NCBI GenBank assembly: GCA_034429715.1
Contig: DAOUFR010000115.1
Coordinates: forward strand, 1-33,863
DNA length: 33,863 nucleotides
Source: CAIMUM01 sp034429715
GTDB lineage: Bacteria > Chloroflexota > Dehalococcoidia > GIF9 > UBA5629
Direction: 5' to 3'
Position numbers and translations under genes: made by a program. A model generated the notes under the pieces. The model ran no database searches, was not told where the DNA came from, and saw only the letters and a list, made by a program, of their open reading frames with translations. Below, piece after piece: positions 1-6,452 of this stretch. Each line of letters begins with the position of its first letter. The stretch's first letter is position 1.

Positions 1-56
1 CAGGAATCCAACATCAAGCTGGCCGGGACTCAATTTCCCTGAAAGAAGGGGGAAAG

Positions 57-140
57 TGCCGAGGGAGGGACTTGAACCCACACTCCCGTGAGGGAAGCGG
101 ATTTTAAGTCCGCCGCGTCTGCCATTCCGCCACCTCGGCA
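57..140 (-). tRNA. tRNA-Leu (anticodon TAA)
   Basis: An 84-nt cloverleaf is seen on the minus strand. The acceptor TGCCGAG pairs with CTCGGCA, the anticodon loop is CTTAAAA, a long class II variable arm carries TCCC/GGGA, and the T-loop is GTTCAAGTC. CCA is not encoded. It is the last tRNA of a five-gene minus-strand cluster. Confidence 0.95.
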
Positions 141-150
141 TTTTCTTTGG

Positions 151-223
151 AGGCGGCGAGCGGAGTCGAACCGCTGTATAGGGGTTTTGCAGACCCCCGC
201 CTTAACCACTTGGCTACGCCGCC
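151..223 (-). tRNA. tRNA-Cys (anticodon GCA)
   Basis: A 73-nt minus-strand cloverleaf with acceptor GGCGGCG/CGCCGCC, anticodon loop CTGCAAA (GCA) and discriminator U, as expected for Cys. CCA is not encoded. It lies between tRNA-Gly and tRNA-Leu(TAA). Confidence 0.95.
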
Positions 224-237
224 GCGTAAATAAAAAA

Positions 238-312
238 TGGAGCGGAAGACGGGGCTCGAACCCGCGACATCCTCCTTGGCAAGGAGGCATTCTACCACTG
301 AATTACTTCCGC
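238..312 (-). tRNA. tRNA-Gly (anticodon GCC), CCA encoded
   Basis: Minus-strand cloverleaf with acceptor GCGGAAG/CTTCCGC, anticodon loop TTGCCAA, T-arm GCGGGTTCGAGCCCCGT, discriminator U and a genomically encoded CCA at 238-240. It is the third member of the tRNA cluster. Confidence 0.95.
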
Positions 313-340
313 TCGCTCAACCTTAAGTAAATATTCAATT

Positions 341-428
341 TGGTGCCGAGGAGGAGATTTGAACTCCTACGGGCTTACGCCCACCACCCCCTCAAGATGG
401 CGTGTCTACCAGATTCCACCACCTCGGC
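341..428 (-). tRNA. tRNA-Leu (anticodon GAG), CCA encoded
   Basis: Class II tRNA on the minus strand with acceptor GCCGAGG/CCTCGGC, anticodon loop CTTGAGG, a long variable arm (GGGCGTAAGCCC) and encoded CCA at 341-343. It is a second leucine isoacceptor in the same cluster as Leu(TAA). Confidence 0.94.
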
Positions 429-505
429 TGGCAGGGGTGGCAGGATTCGAACCCACGACACGCGGTTTTGGAGACCGCTGCTCTACCAGACTGAGCTACA
501 CCCCT
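429..505 (-). tRNA. tRNA-Trp (anticodon CCA), CCA encoded
   Basis: Minus-strand cloverleaf with acceptor AGGGGTG/CACCCCT, discriminator G, anticodon loop CTCCAAA and encoded CCA at 429-431. It is the 5'-most gene of the cluster. A TATAAT at 506-511 touches its 5' end and is too close to be its own promoter. Confidence 0.95.
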
Positions 506-702
506 ATTATACAAAAATTATGAACTTTTTAAAGTGCAGTAAATCTTACAATAGCCGGGCGATCATTGGCAAATGCCCGTAGAGAGTTACATATGGTTTT
601 CAAAAGGACTGTACAGGAGCGTTATTAACAGCGTATAATCACATCAAATATAATTAGCTTTTTCCTAATATCGACGTCAGCCAATAAAGTTCGGAGGAAG
701 TT
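506..702. other. Divergent intergenic region, tRNA cluster / CARDB protein
   Basis: This 197-base gap separates the minus-strand tRNA cluster from the plus-strand surface-protein gene at 703. A sigma70-like promoter for the latter can be proposed at 610-639. I could not place a convincing promoter for the tRNA cluster. No coding potential was recognised here. Confidence 0.5.
610..639 (+). promoter_or_regulatory. Putative promoter of the CARDB surface protein
   Basis: A perfect TATAAT lies at 634-639. TGTACA at 610-615 matches four of six -35 consensus bases with an 18-base spacer. The start codon at 703 is about 63 bases downstream, preceded by its own GGAGGA ribosome site. Confidence 0.4.
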
Positions 703-1689
703 ATGAAAAGGATTTCGGCCGCGTCACTATTATTTCTGCTTGTTGTGCAACTATGTCTATTCCCCGCTGTAGCCGAAGGTGCAATGTGTCCTTCGGTCAG
801 CACGCTCCCGGCAACAAATATCGGCAGTACCACCGCTACCCTGAATGGATCTGTTGATTTCCATCTTGCAAGCCTTCCTACAACACAAAACGGGATTATC
901 TTGACTTCCTCACAATACGCTTTAATCGATGGTATTCAAGTATACGTTTCCTTCAAGTACGGCACAAAAGCGAACGTCTATGACCATGAAACACCGACGG
1001 TTTTAGCGTCGGGACCCGGTAATTTCCAGGTTATAATACAGAATTTGCCGCCTTGCACGACACATTATGCGCGTGCAAAGATTCATACAGTCATTGGTCT
1101 TGTCAAATTCGACGGCTACCAAAACATATTACAGGGCGCGGGCACAGGTATCGATCCCTATCGCCTGCAACAATTTGTCGAGGACGGCGACGGGTGCCCT
1201 GATACATATGGTGACGAGATATCATTTGACACTATCGGCTGCCAAACGTATATAGGTACAGGATCGCATGGAGCAGGCGGCATAACTGGTTTCGGCACGG
1301 CGCCGCCTGGCAATCCTCCTATTGTACTGGTGAACAGCGCTGCAGTTGCTGCCACCAGGGTCTCCCCGGGAGAGAAAGTGGATGTTTCAGCTACTATTAC
1401 GAATAAAGGCGGCTCCAGCGGAACCTCGAAAGTGACGCTGTTCATCAACGGCCAGGAAGTGGAATCAAAGGGTATTACACTGTCAAGCGGAGAGTCCACA
1501 ACGATGCATTTCAGTGTCAGCCGAAACGACCCCGGCACATACACAGCCTATGTGAATAGCATCCCCGCCGGGAGTTTTACAGTGGACCAGTTCAAGAACA
1601 ACGATGCCCTTATATACGGAGTAATAGCTTTATTCATCATCGGCATTGCCGGCATTGTGTTCCTGTTAGTTAGAAAAAAGACTATCTAA
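703..1689 (+). CDS. Secreted, C-terminally anchored surface protein (FN3-like and CARDB-like)
   Basis: A 328-residue exported protein of unknown specific function. An N-terminal signal peptide (about residues 1-26, ending AVAEGA) is followed by an FN3-like start (TNIGSTTATLNGSV). Residues about 210-297 resemble a CARDB-type adhesion fold (VSPGEKVDVSATITNKG, then SSGESTTMHFSV). A transmembrane helix at about 302-322 followed by RKK anchors it, leaving most of the protein outside. The ATG at 703 is preceded by GGAGGA at good spacing. It is monocistronic, with tRNA-Arg on the opposite strand just downstream and a hairpin terminator at 1823-1857. The anchor and fold are inferred from pattern; the ligand is unknown. 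Confidence 0.85.
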   Translation: MKRISAASLLFLLVVQLCLFPAVAEGAMCPSVSTLPATNIGSTTATLNGSVDFHLASLPTTQNGIILTSSQYALIDGIQVYVSFKYGTKANVYDHETPTVLASGPGNFQVIIQNLPPCTTHYARAKIHTVIGLVKFDGYQNILQGAGTGIDPYRLQQFVEDGDGCPDTYGDEISFDTIGCQTYIGTGSHGAGGITGFGTAPPGNPPIVLVNSAAVAATRVSPGEKVDVSATITNKGGSSGTSKVTLFINGQEVESKGITLSSGESTTMHFSVSRNDPGTYTAYVNSIPAGSFTVDQFKNNDALIYGVIALFIIGIAGIVFLLVRKKTI

Positions 1690-1730
1690 CCGGAGATTGC
1701 CAGGGGTTATTCCAGTGTTGAGGAAAAGAG

Positions 1731-1806
1731 TGGTACCCCTGGTGCGAGTCGAACGCACGACACGCGGTTTAGGAAACCGCTGCTCTATCCACTGAGCTAC
1801 AGGGGC
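1731..1806 (-). tRNA. tRNA-Arg (anticodon CCT), CCA encoded
   Basis: Minus-strand cloverleaf with anticodon loop TTCCTAA, D-arm GCTCAGTGGATAGAGC, T-arm GTGCGTTCGACTCGCAC and encoded CCA at 1731-1733. The first acceptor pair appears to be a G-U wobble. The gene stands alone between two surface-protein genes. Confidence 0.93.
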
Positions 1807-1822
1807 CCGCAACCAATAACAT

Positions 1823-1857
1823 GGCATGGCCCGTCAGGGCCATGCCTGTCTTTTTCT
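1823..1857 (+). terminator. Intrinsic terminator-like hairpin
   Basis: A perfect 10-bp stem GGCATGGCCC/GGGCCATGCC with loop GTCA (1823-1846) is followed on the plus strand by TGTCTTTTTCT. Its orientation fits transcripts from the plus-strand gene ending at 1689. The minus-strand side lacks a T tract. Confidence 0.7.
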
Positions 1858-1908
1858 ACCAGATATTATATGAAAGCGGCCTTCAATTGTAAAAGCCGCA
1901 TTCTGGGA

Positions 1909-3399
1909 TCACTGTACCAGCGGTCCGGGCAGGACGCCTCCATGATATCTGAAATGTAGATTGAAGTTTATGCTGCCTCCCGCCGGCATTATCTGGCTGG
2001 AAGGAGTAATTGATTCCAGTATGCTGCTGGGCGGGCCACCGGAGCTGTAGCTTATCGTATATGTCCCGGTCGATGCATTGGAGAAGCTCTGAGGAACATG
2101 GTTGCCCGATTCTATATAGGGGCCATGTACCACATAGCCCACAGAGCCGGTCCATGGCTCTCCATTCAGCGTAGCCGTCACATGCACCGTGCCCCTGGAC
2201 TGACTGTAGAAGTTGAGCGTATAGTGCATATTTCCGCCGGCTGATAGCGTTTGCGAGGCAGACGGGCTGATGCTGGCCAGAACCGCTCCCGTCGGGCCGC
2301 CCGAATTGTAAGTCAGAGTATAGCTGCCTGTGGGCTGTGAGCTGAACGTGGCCGGCACATTGGTGCTGGTATGCGAGCTGGGGCCGATCAGGCTGTAGCT
2401 AATGCTCCCCGATCCGACAGCGACCTGCCAGGGCGCGCCGTCAAGGGTGGCGCTGACCGAGATCGTGCCGTAAGACGGCTGCTGGTGAACGAAGTTCATA
2501 ACGAAATAGACAGTACCTCCCGGGGCTACGGTCTGCTGCGTCGAAGGTGTAACGCCGGCCAGTGTAGCGCCGGCGGGCCCGCCGGATTTGTAGATCAACT
2601 GTATATTGCCGCTGGGCACGTAACCCACCGTGCGCGGGACCGAATATTCGTTATCCTCCACCGGCCCGCTCACGGTGTAATGCGTCAATGAGTACTGAAC
2701 AGCGCCAGCCCAGGGCACGCCGTTGAGCGTGGCGCTGGTCTGTACGCTACTGCCGGAAACCGGGCTGCTGAAGGACATGGTGTAATGAATGGTCCTGCCT
2801 GCCACCAGGCTCTCGGACGCAGTGGGAGAGATGGAAATGAAATTGGCCCCCGGCGGGCCACCGTGGTTAAACGTCAATAGGTAACTGCCTGTCGGCATGT
2901 CGTTGAAAGTCTGCGGAGTGGCGGTGCCCGATACGGTCACCGGACCCGTCAGGGTGTAGCTGATGGAACCATACCATGAAGTGCCGTCCAGTGTCGTCGC
3001 AATGTTGATGGTGCCGGTTGCGCCGGGCGGCGGGGTGGGACTGCCGCCAGGGGTAACGAAATACCACGCCGTGGCCCACGGCCCAGTTTCACTTCCGTAG
3101 GATGCGCGCACGCGCCAGAAGTAGGTTGTGGCGGTGCTCAATCTGCCGGCAGGCACCACATAGAGCAGTTGCGTCAGATTGCTGTCATTTACCACAAGGT
3201 TCTGGAACCCACTATCGGACGCTATCTGCAAGTGATACGTGTTGTTGCCGATACCTACCCAGGTCATAGTCGGCGACAACGTCTGCGTGACAGTGCCGTT
3301 TATCGGTGTGGCCAGCACAACCGTAAGAGGGCTGGTGGGGACAGAGCACCCGATCAAGGTAAACAATACGAGTAAGAGCGCCAATGCCATTCTACACAT
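1909..3399 (-). CDS. Repeat-containing lipoprotein (FN3-like domain plus four ~85-residue repeats)
   Basis: A 496-residue putative lipoprotein. The signal peptide ends in lipobox LIGC with Cys18. Residues about 24-115 look like an FN3 domain (HLQIASDSGFQNL, FWRVRASYG). Four tandem repeats follow, each carrying T-A-T-L-D/N-G-x-P-W-x-G near its start, then PTGxYxLxY, SGGPxGA and a closing Y-x-L/M-x-F strand, which suggests repeated beta-sandwiches. I chose the ATG at 3399 because GGAGG lies seven bases upstream; an in-frame TTG at 3411 would place the ribosome site inside the gene. A promoter with a palindromic spacer lies at 3452-3481. The repeat family is not recognised and its function is unknown. 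Confidence 0.85.
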   Translation of the reverse strand: MCRMALALLLVLFTLIGCSVPTSPLTVVLATPINGTVTQTLSPTMTWVGIGNNTYHLQIASDSGFQNLVVNDSNLTQLLYVVPAGRLSTATTYFWRVRASYGSETGPWATAWYFVTPGGSPTPPPGATGTINIATTLDGTSWYGSISYTLTGPVTVSGTATPQTFNDMPTGSYLLTFNHGGPPGANFISISPTASESLVAGRTIHYTMSFSSPVSGSSVQTSATLNGVPWAGAVQYSLTHYTVSGPVEDNEYSVPRTVGYVPSGNIQLIYKSGGPAGATLAGVTPSTQQTVAPGGTVYFVMNFVHQQPSYGTISVSATLDGAPWQVAVGSGSISYSLIGPSSHTSTNVPATFSSQPTGSYTLTYNSGGPTGAVLASISPSASQTLSAGGNMHYTLNFYSQSRGTVHVTATLNGEPWTGSVGYVVHGPYIESGNHVPQSFSNASTGTYTISYSSGGPPSSILESITPSSQIMPAGGSINFNLHFRYHGGVLPGPLVQ

Positions 3400-3451
3400 A
3401 GCAACCTCCAATAATGACCATTTTTAATCTACCAGGACTGACCCACTTTCA

Positions 3452-3481
3452 ATAATACTGTATCACGAGATACATTATCAA
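3452..3481 (-). promoter_or_regulatory. Putative promoter of the repeat lipoprotein
   Basis: On the minus strand TTGATA (3476-3481) and TATTAT (3452-3457) are separated by 18 bases. The spacer consists almost entirely of a perfect inverted repeat (listed separately), which suggests repressor control. The start codon at 3399 is about 50 bases downstream. Confidence 0.55.
3459..3474. promoter_or_regulatory. 16-bp perfect palindrome in promoter spacer (operator candidate)
   Basis: TGTATC-ACGA-GATACA is a perfect inverted repeat with a 4-base centre. It sits exactly between the -35 and -10 boxes of the promoter at 3452-3481. A dimeric regulator bound there would block RNA polymerase. The regulator is unknown. 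Confidence 0.5.
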
Positions 3482-3583
3482 TACGACATAACTTCAGCGC
3501 AGGTCTTTCGCGATCCGCTTAGATCAGCTCAGCGTAATTAAAGCACGTCTCAGTTGATCTCAAACTATCTATTAGTACAGTTT

Positions 3584-4222
3584 TTAAGGGCGCATGCGCT
3601 TGACAATAAAGCCCTCCGGCGTCAGATAGCCTCTTGCGCCGGTGTCTTCCCGCGGTTCTTTCCCTTCCCTGCGCACTATCACCTCTTTACCGCCGGTCGG
3701 CAGCTCCGCCTTAGCGCCGGGCTTGCCGCTGTCTTTGGCTATCAGGACACCCTGAGGGGTCCTGACCGGTCCTGCGGCGTCTTTCTCCCCGTCAGCCTGC
3801 TCGATTCTTTTTACAGGCGCCCTGCCATCATCGGCCCTCAGCTCGGACCTGGGCAGCTCCCTGGTCCTGATCACCCTTCCGCTGCGGCCGTATCCACGTT
3901 CCAGCTTCTCTCCCTTCGCAGCCGGCTCTTCAATCGCTGCGGCAGGGGCAGGAGGTGGAAGCGCCCCGGTCTGGCGCATATCGTTAAGGGTGGACTCAAG
4001 GTCCTTGATCAAATCGGTCAGCTCGATTGTGTCGACCTCTTCTTCCTCGGCAGCCCAGCTCTCGATCTCGGTGGCATAGTGCTGCAGCTTGAAGCTGTGT
4101 TGCTCAAGCTGTTTGATCCAGTCGGCCAGCTCCTTGGAAGCGGTCTGTATATCGGGAATCTCGGTTTCCAGCAAGTTTTTAATTAAATTCTGAACAGCGC
4201 TTTTTCTCGGCTTCGCAGCCAT
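3584..4222 (-). CDS. Hypothetical coiled-coil protein with repeated TPxG motif
   Basis: A 212-residue protein I do not recognise. Residues about 8-85 are strongly helical and charged (LLETEIPDIQTASKELADW, an EEEE run near 59-62), suggesting a coiled coil. A Pro/Ala linker (88-101) leads to a basic tail in which two similar strands occur: TPQGVLIAK at 155 and TPEGFIVKR at 201, with related Val/Ile/Arg segments at 115 and 178. It has no signal peptide or transmembrane helix, so it is probably cytoplasmic. The ATG at 4222 is preferred over TTG at 4228 because GAGG lies six bases upstream. It lies about 100 bases downstream of tusA, possibly the end of that operon. Confidence 0.7.
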   Translation of the reverse strand: MAAKPRKSAVQNLIKNLLETEIPDIQTASKELADWIKQLEQHSFKLQHYATEIESWAAEEEEVDTIELTDLIKDLESTLNDMRQTGALPPPAPAAAIEEPAAKGEKLERGYGRSGRVIRTRELPRSELRADDGRAPVKRIEQADGEKDAAGPVRTPQGVLIAKDSGKPGAKAELPTGGKEVIVRREGKEPREDTGARGYLTPEGFIVKRMRP

Positions 4223-4321
4223 TTTCAACCTCGCTTTAACGGCACGGGCAATGATTTACAATACCGTGACCGTAAGAAATTATAACAACGCACATTTGTC
4301 AATGCAATGTATGGAGGCCCA

Positions 4322-4579
4322 TCAGGCCTTGCGCACAAACACGTGATACTTGCCCCCCACCTCCTCAATGCCCAGGAACTCGTTGCCTGTCATTTTAGCC
4401 CAGTTGGGCATATCCTGCTTGATCCCTTCATCATCGGCCACTACCTCCAGCACCTGACCGGGCTGCATGGTTTTTATTTGCTTTGTCGTGTGGACGATCG
4501 GCATGGGACAGTAAAGCCCAACACAGTCGATGGTGACATCGGGTTTAAAGTTCATTGTGCTCTTATCCTGCTCAGCCAT
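4322..4579 (-). CDS. tusA: TusA-family sulfur carrier protein
   Basis: An 85-residue TusA/SirA-like sulfurtransferase that would carry a persulfide on Cys24 and relay sulfur between proteins in the cytoplasm. The signature GLYCPMPIV is intact, and the small alpha/beta fold is complete (ending GGKYHVFVRKA). An AGGAGG site overlaps the stop codon of the zinc-ribbon gene immediately upstream, so the two are translationally close. It is the fourth gene of the run desulfurase homologue - IscU - zinc ribbon - TusA. In E. coli TusA takes sulfur from IscS; here the desulfurase homologue lacks its PLP lysine, so the donor is uncertain. Confidence 0.9.
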   Translation of the reverse strand: MAEQDKSTMNFKPDVTIDCVGLYCPMPIVHTTKQIKTMQPGQVLEVVADDEGIKQDMPNWAKMTGNEFLGIEEVGGKYHVFVRKA

Positions 4580-4592
4580 GCCGCACCCCCTC

Positions 4593-4796
4593 CTATTTTT
4601 TCAGCGGTTTGCCGCACTGGTGACAGACAACCAGCGTTTCCTCCATAATAAGGGCGCCGCAGCTTTCACATCGGCCGAAGCTGACTTTACAGACCTCGCA
4701 ATACGGATTCTCGGCCACTACCATTTCAACATCGCAGTACGGACAGGTACAACGGCAGATGAGGGGCTTCTTATCTTTCTCAGGTTTCGCAGGCAT
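4593..4796 (-). CDS. Small double zinc-ribbon protein
   Basis: A 67-residue, cysteine-rich cytoplasmic protein of unknown function. Ten cysteines are present. Four CxxC knuckles (18/21, 33/36, 43/46, 58/61) form two sets with identical 11-residue spacing between knuckles, so two tandem zinc ribbons (or other metal sites) are likely. Two more cysteines precede them (ICRCTC). I prefer the ATG at 4796 because GGAGG lies at good spacing, while the ATG at 4802 falls directly against it. It overlaps the end of the iscU-like gene by 17 bases and lies 13 bases before tusA. A role in sulfur or metal handling is inferred from context only. Confidence 0.8.
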   Translation of the reverse strand: MPAKPEKDKKPLICRCTCPYCDVEMVVAENPYCEVCKVSFGRCESCGALIMEETLVVCHQCGKPLKK

Positions 4797-5217
4797 GTTC
4801 ATCCTCCTCCGGTTCTTCTTTGTCCGTCAAACCGGGTATATCGATCTTGTTCTTTATCGCGTAGTTCTTAATGGCCCTATGTAAAGCCTGTGCGCCCAGG
4901 TTGGAGCAGTGCAGTTTATTCTTGGGCAGCCCCTCGAGTTCCTTGGCCACCATGGTGGGTGTAACGGTCAGCGCCTCCTCCAGGGTTTTTCCTTTGACCA
5001 GATCACTGACCATGCTGGATACGGCGATGGCCGCGCCGCAGCCGAAGGTCTTGTATTTAACGTCCTCAATGCGGTTGTCCTTAACCTTGATATAAAAAGT
5101 CATCATGTCGCCGCACACCGGATTGCCGATCTCGCCCACGCCGTCAGCGTCCGCGATCTCGCCCACATTGTGTGGATTCATGAAATGCTGCATGACCTTC
5201 TCGCTGTAAACAGGCAT
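4780..5217 (-). CDS. iscU: IscU/NifU-like Fe-S cluster assembly scaffold
   Basis: A 145-residue scaffold on which Fe-S clusters are built before transfer to apo-proteins. All three ligand cysteines are seen: Cys35 in NPVCGD (with the conserved Asp37), Cys60 in FGCGAAIA and Cys104 in KLHCSNLG. The HscA-recognition LPPVK motif of E. coli IscU is replaced by LPKNK, typical of systems without HscA/HscB. A C-terminal acidic extension ends with Cys143. The ATG at 5217 is better placed behind AAGGGG than the GTG at 5226. It directly follows the desulfurase homologue (stop at 5223-5225), consistent with a two-protein complex. Confidence 0.93.
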   Translation of the reverse strand: MPVYSEKVMQHFMNPHNVGEIADADGVGEIGNPVCGDMMTFYIKVKDNRIEDVKYKTFGCGAAIAVSSMVSDLVKGKTLEEALTVTPTMVAKELEGLPKNKLHCSNLGAQALHRAIKNYAIKNKIDIPGLTDKEEPEEDEHACET

Positions 5218-5222
5218 AGCTA

Positions 5223-6404
5223 TCACCCCTTCTGTTCTTTCAGATATTTGGAGTACAGGGGAGACATCTGTCTCAGGCGGTCCACCACCCTCGGCAGCTT
5301 CTCCAGTACGTATTTGACGTCTTCTGCATCGTTATTCGGCCCCAGGGTGAATAATACGGAGCCCTGGGCCAGCTCGTGGTTGATACCCATGGCCAGCAGC
5401 ACATGCGAGGCCTTGAGCGCACGCGAAGTGCAGGCCGATCCGCTGGCGGCCGCTATGCCATGGCTGTTAAGCAGCATAAGTATGGCCTCGCCCTCGATAA
5501 AACGCAGACAGAAGCTGGCATATCCGGGCAGCCTGTTGACAGGATGTCCTGTCAGAACCGAATGCTCAACCCCACCCAGCACACCTTCGATCAACATATC
5601 ACGCAATCCCGAAAGCCGCTCCATTCTGACCTCCAGATCGCGTTTGGCTATCTCCGCGGCCTTGCCCAGACCCGCGATGGCCGGCACGTCCTCAGTGCCC
5701 GGCCTGCGCCCACCCTCCTGTATGCCTCCGTCCATCAGTGGCAGCAGCCTTACTCCCCGCTTGACCCAGAGAGCACCGCTCCCGCGCGGTCCGTTAAACT
5801 GGTTGCCGGCTAAACTTAGCGCCTGTACGCCCAGCTTCTTAACATCGACGGCAATGTTCCCGGCGCTGGCTACGGCATCGGTATGCAGCACGGGCCCGTC
5901 CTTGGGCAGGCCGGACGCTATCTCAGCCAATGGCTGTATGCTGCCCACCTCGCCGCTGGCATGTATCACCGAAATAAGCACAGTATCGGGCCTGACCAGC
6001 TTAAGCAGCTCGGCCGGGATGACCGTGCCGGTTGAATCAACCGGCGCCAGGCTGACCTCAAATCCCTCCCTTTGCATGGTCCGCGCGGAGTTTAACACGG
6101 AGAAATGCTCGATGGCTGAGACTATGATGTGCTTCCCTTTCTCGGCCCTGGCGCGGGCGATGCCTTTGACGGCCATATTATTGGCTTCCGTGCCGCTGGA
6201 GGTAAAGACGACCTCCTCGGAGACGCCGCCGATCAGCGTCGCCACCTGCTCGCGCGCGCCTTCCATCGCTTCCCTGGCCCCGTCTCCCCAGTTGTGCAGC
6301 GATTGCGGATTGCCGAAAATCTCGCCCATGTAGGGCAGCATGGCCTCCCTTACCTCCGGCAACAGCGGGGCGGCGGCGACATTGTCCATATAAACCTGTC
6401 TCAT
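5223..6404 (-). CDS. Cysteine-desulfurase (IscS/NifS) homologue lacking the PLP-binding lysine
   Basis: A 393-residue fold-type I aminotransferase class V protein that aligns with IscS along its whole length. Retained: Thr72 (SGTEANN), His100 (AIEHFSV), Asp176 (HTDAV) and the mobile-loop Cys325 (SGSACTS). Changed: the usual S-G-H-K before G-P-K-G is AGNQ (199-202), so the Schiff-base lysine is Gln202 (codon CAG at 5799-5801) and the adjacent His is Asn. The NNEIG motif is SGEVG and the DAAQS glutamine is Ala179. A normal PLP aldimine therefore cannot form. The frame is intact and flanking genes are healthy, so this looks like a specialised protein rather than a decayed gene. From memory, Archaeoglobus fulgidus IscS also lacks this lysine. 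The likely role is as IscU partner or persulfide carrier. Confidence 0.9.
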   Translation of the reverse strand: MRQVYMDNVAAAPLLPEVREAMLPYMGEIFGNPQSLHNWGDGAREAMEGAREQVATLIGGVSEEVVFTSSGTEANNMAVKGIARARAEKGKHIIVSAIEHFSVLNSARTMQREGFEVSLAPVDSTGTVIPAELLKLVRPDTVLISVIHASGEVGSIQPLAEIASGLPKDGPVLHTDAVASAGNIAVDVKKLGVQALSLAGNQFNGPRGSGALWVKRGVRLLPLMDGGIQEGGRRPGTEDVPAIAGLGKAAEIAKRDLEVRMERLSGLRDMLIEGVLGGVEHSVLTGHPVNRLPGYASFCLRFIEGEAILMLLNSHGIAAASGSACTSRALKASHVLLAMGINHELAQGSVLFTLGPNNDAEDVKYVLEKLPRVVDRLRQMSPLYSKYLKEQKG

Positions 6405-6452
6405 CTTACACCACTACACTTAATAATAATGGATATCCGGACTATGCGGAAA

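Noticed and set aside
34..55. Possible terminator after tRNA-Leu(TAA)
   Set aside because: The stem is only six pairs with a large loop and there is no T tract on the minus strand.
506..511. Perfect TATAAT on the minus strand adjoining tRNA-Trp
   Set aside because: It abuts the tRNA 5' end, so transcription would start inside the tRNA; no suitable -35 box is seen. It cannot be the tRNA-Trp promoter.
4909..6333. 474-codon plus-strand frame opposite iscU and the desulfurase homologue
   Set aside because: It is an antisense shadow with a low-complexity Ser/Pro-rich translation; the minus strand carries well-conserved families.
5223..6404. Desulfurase homologue as a decayed pseudogene
   Set aside because: The frame is full length, most family motifs including the catalytic cysteine are intact, and it is tightly coupled to a healthy iscU gene.
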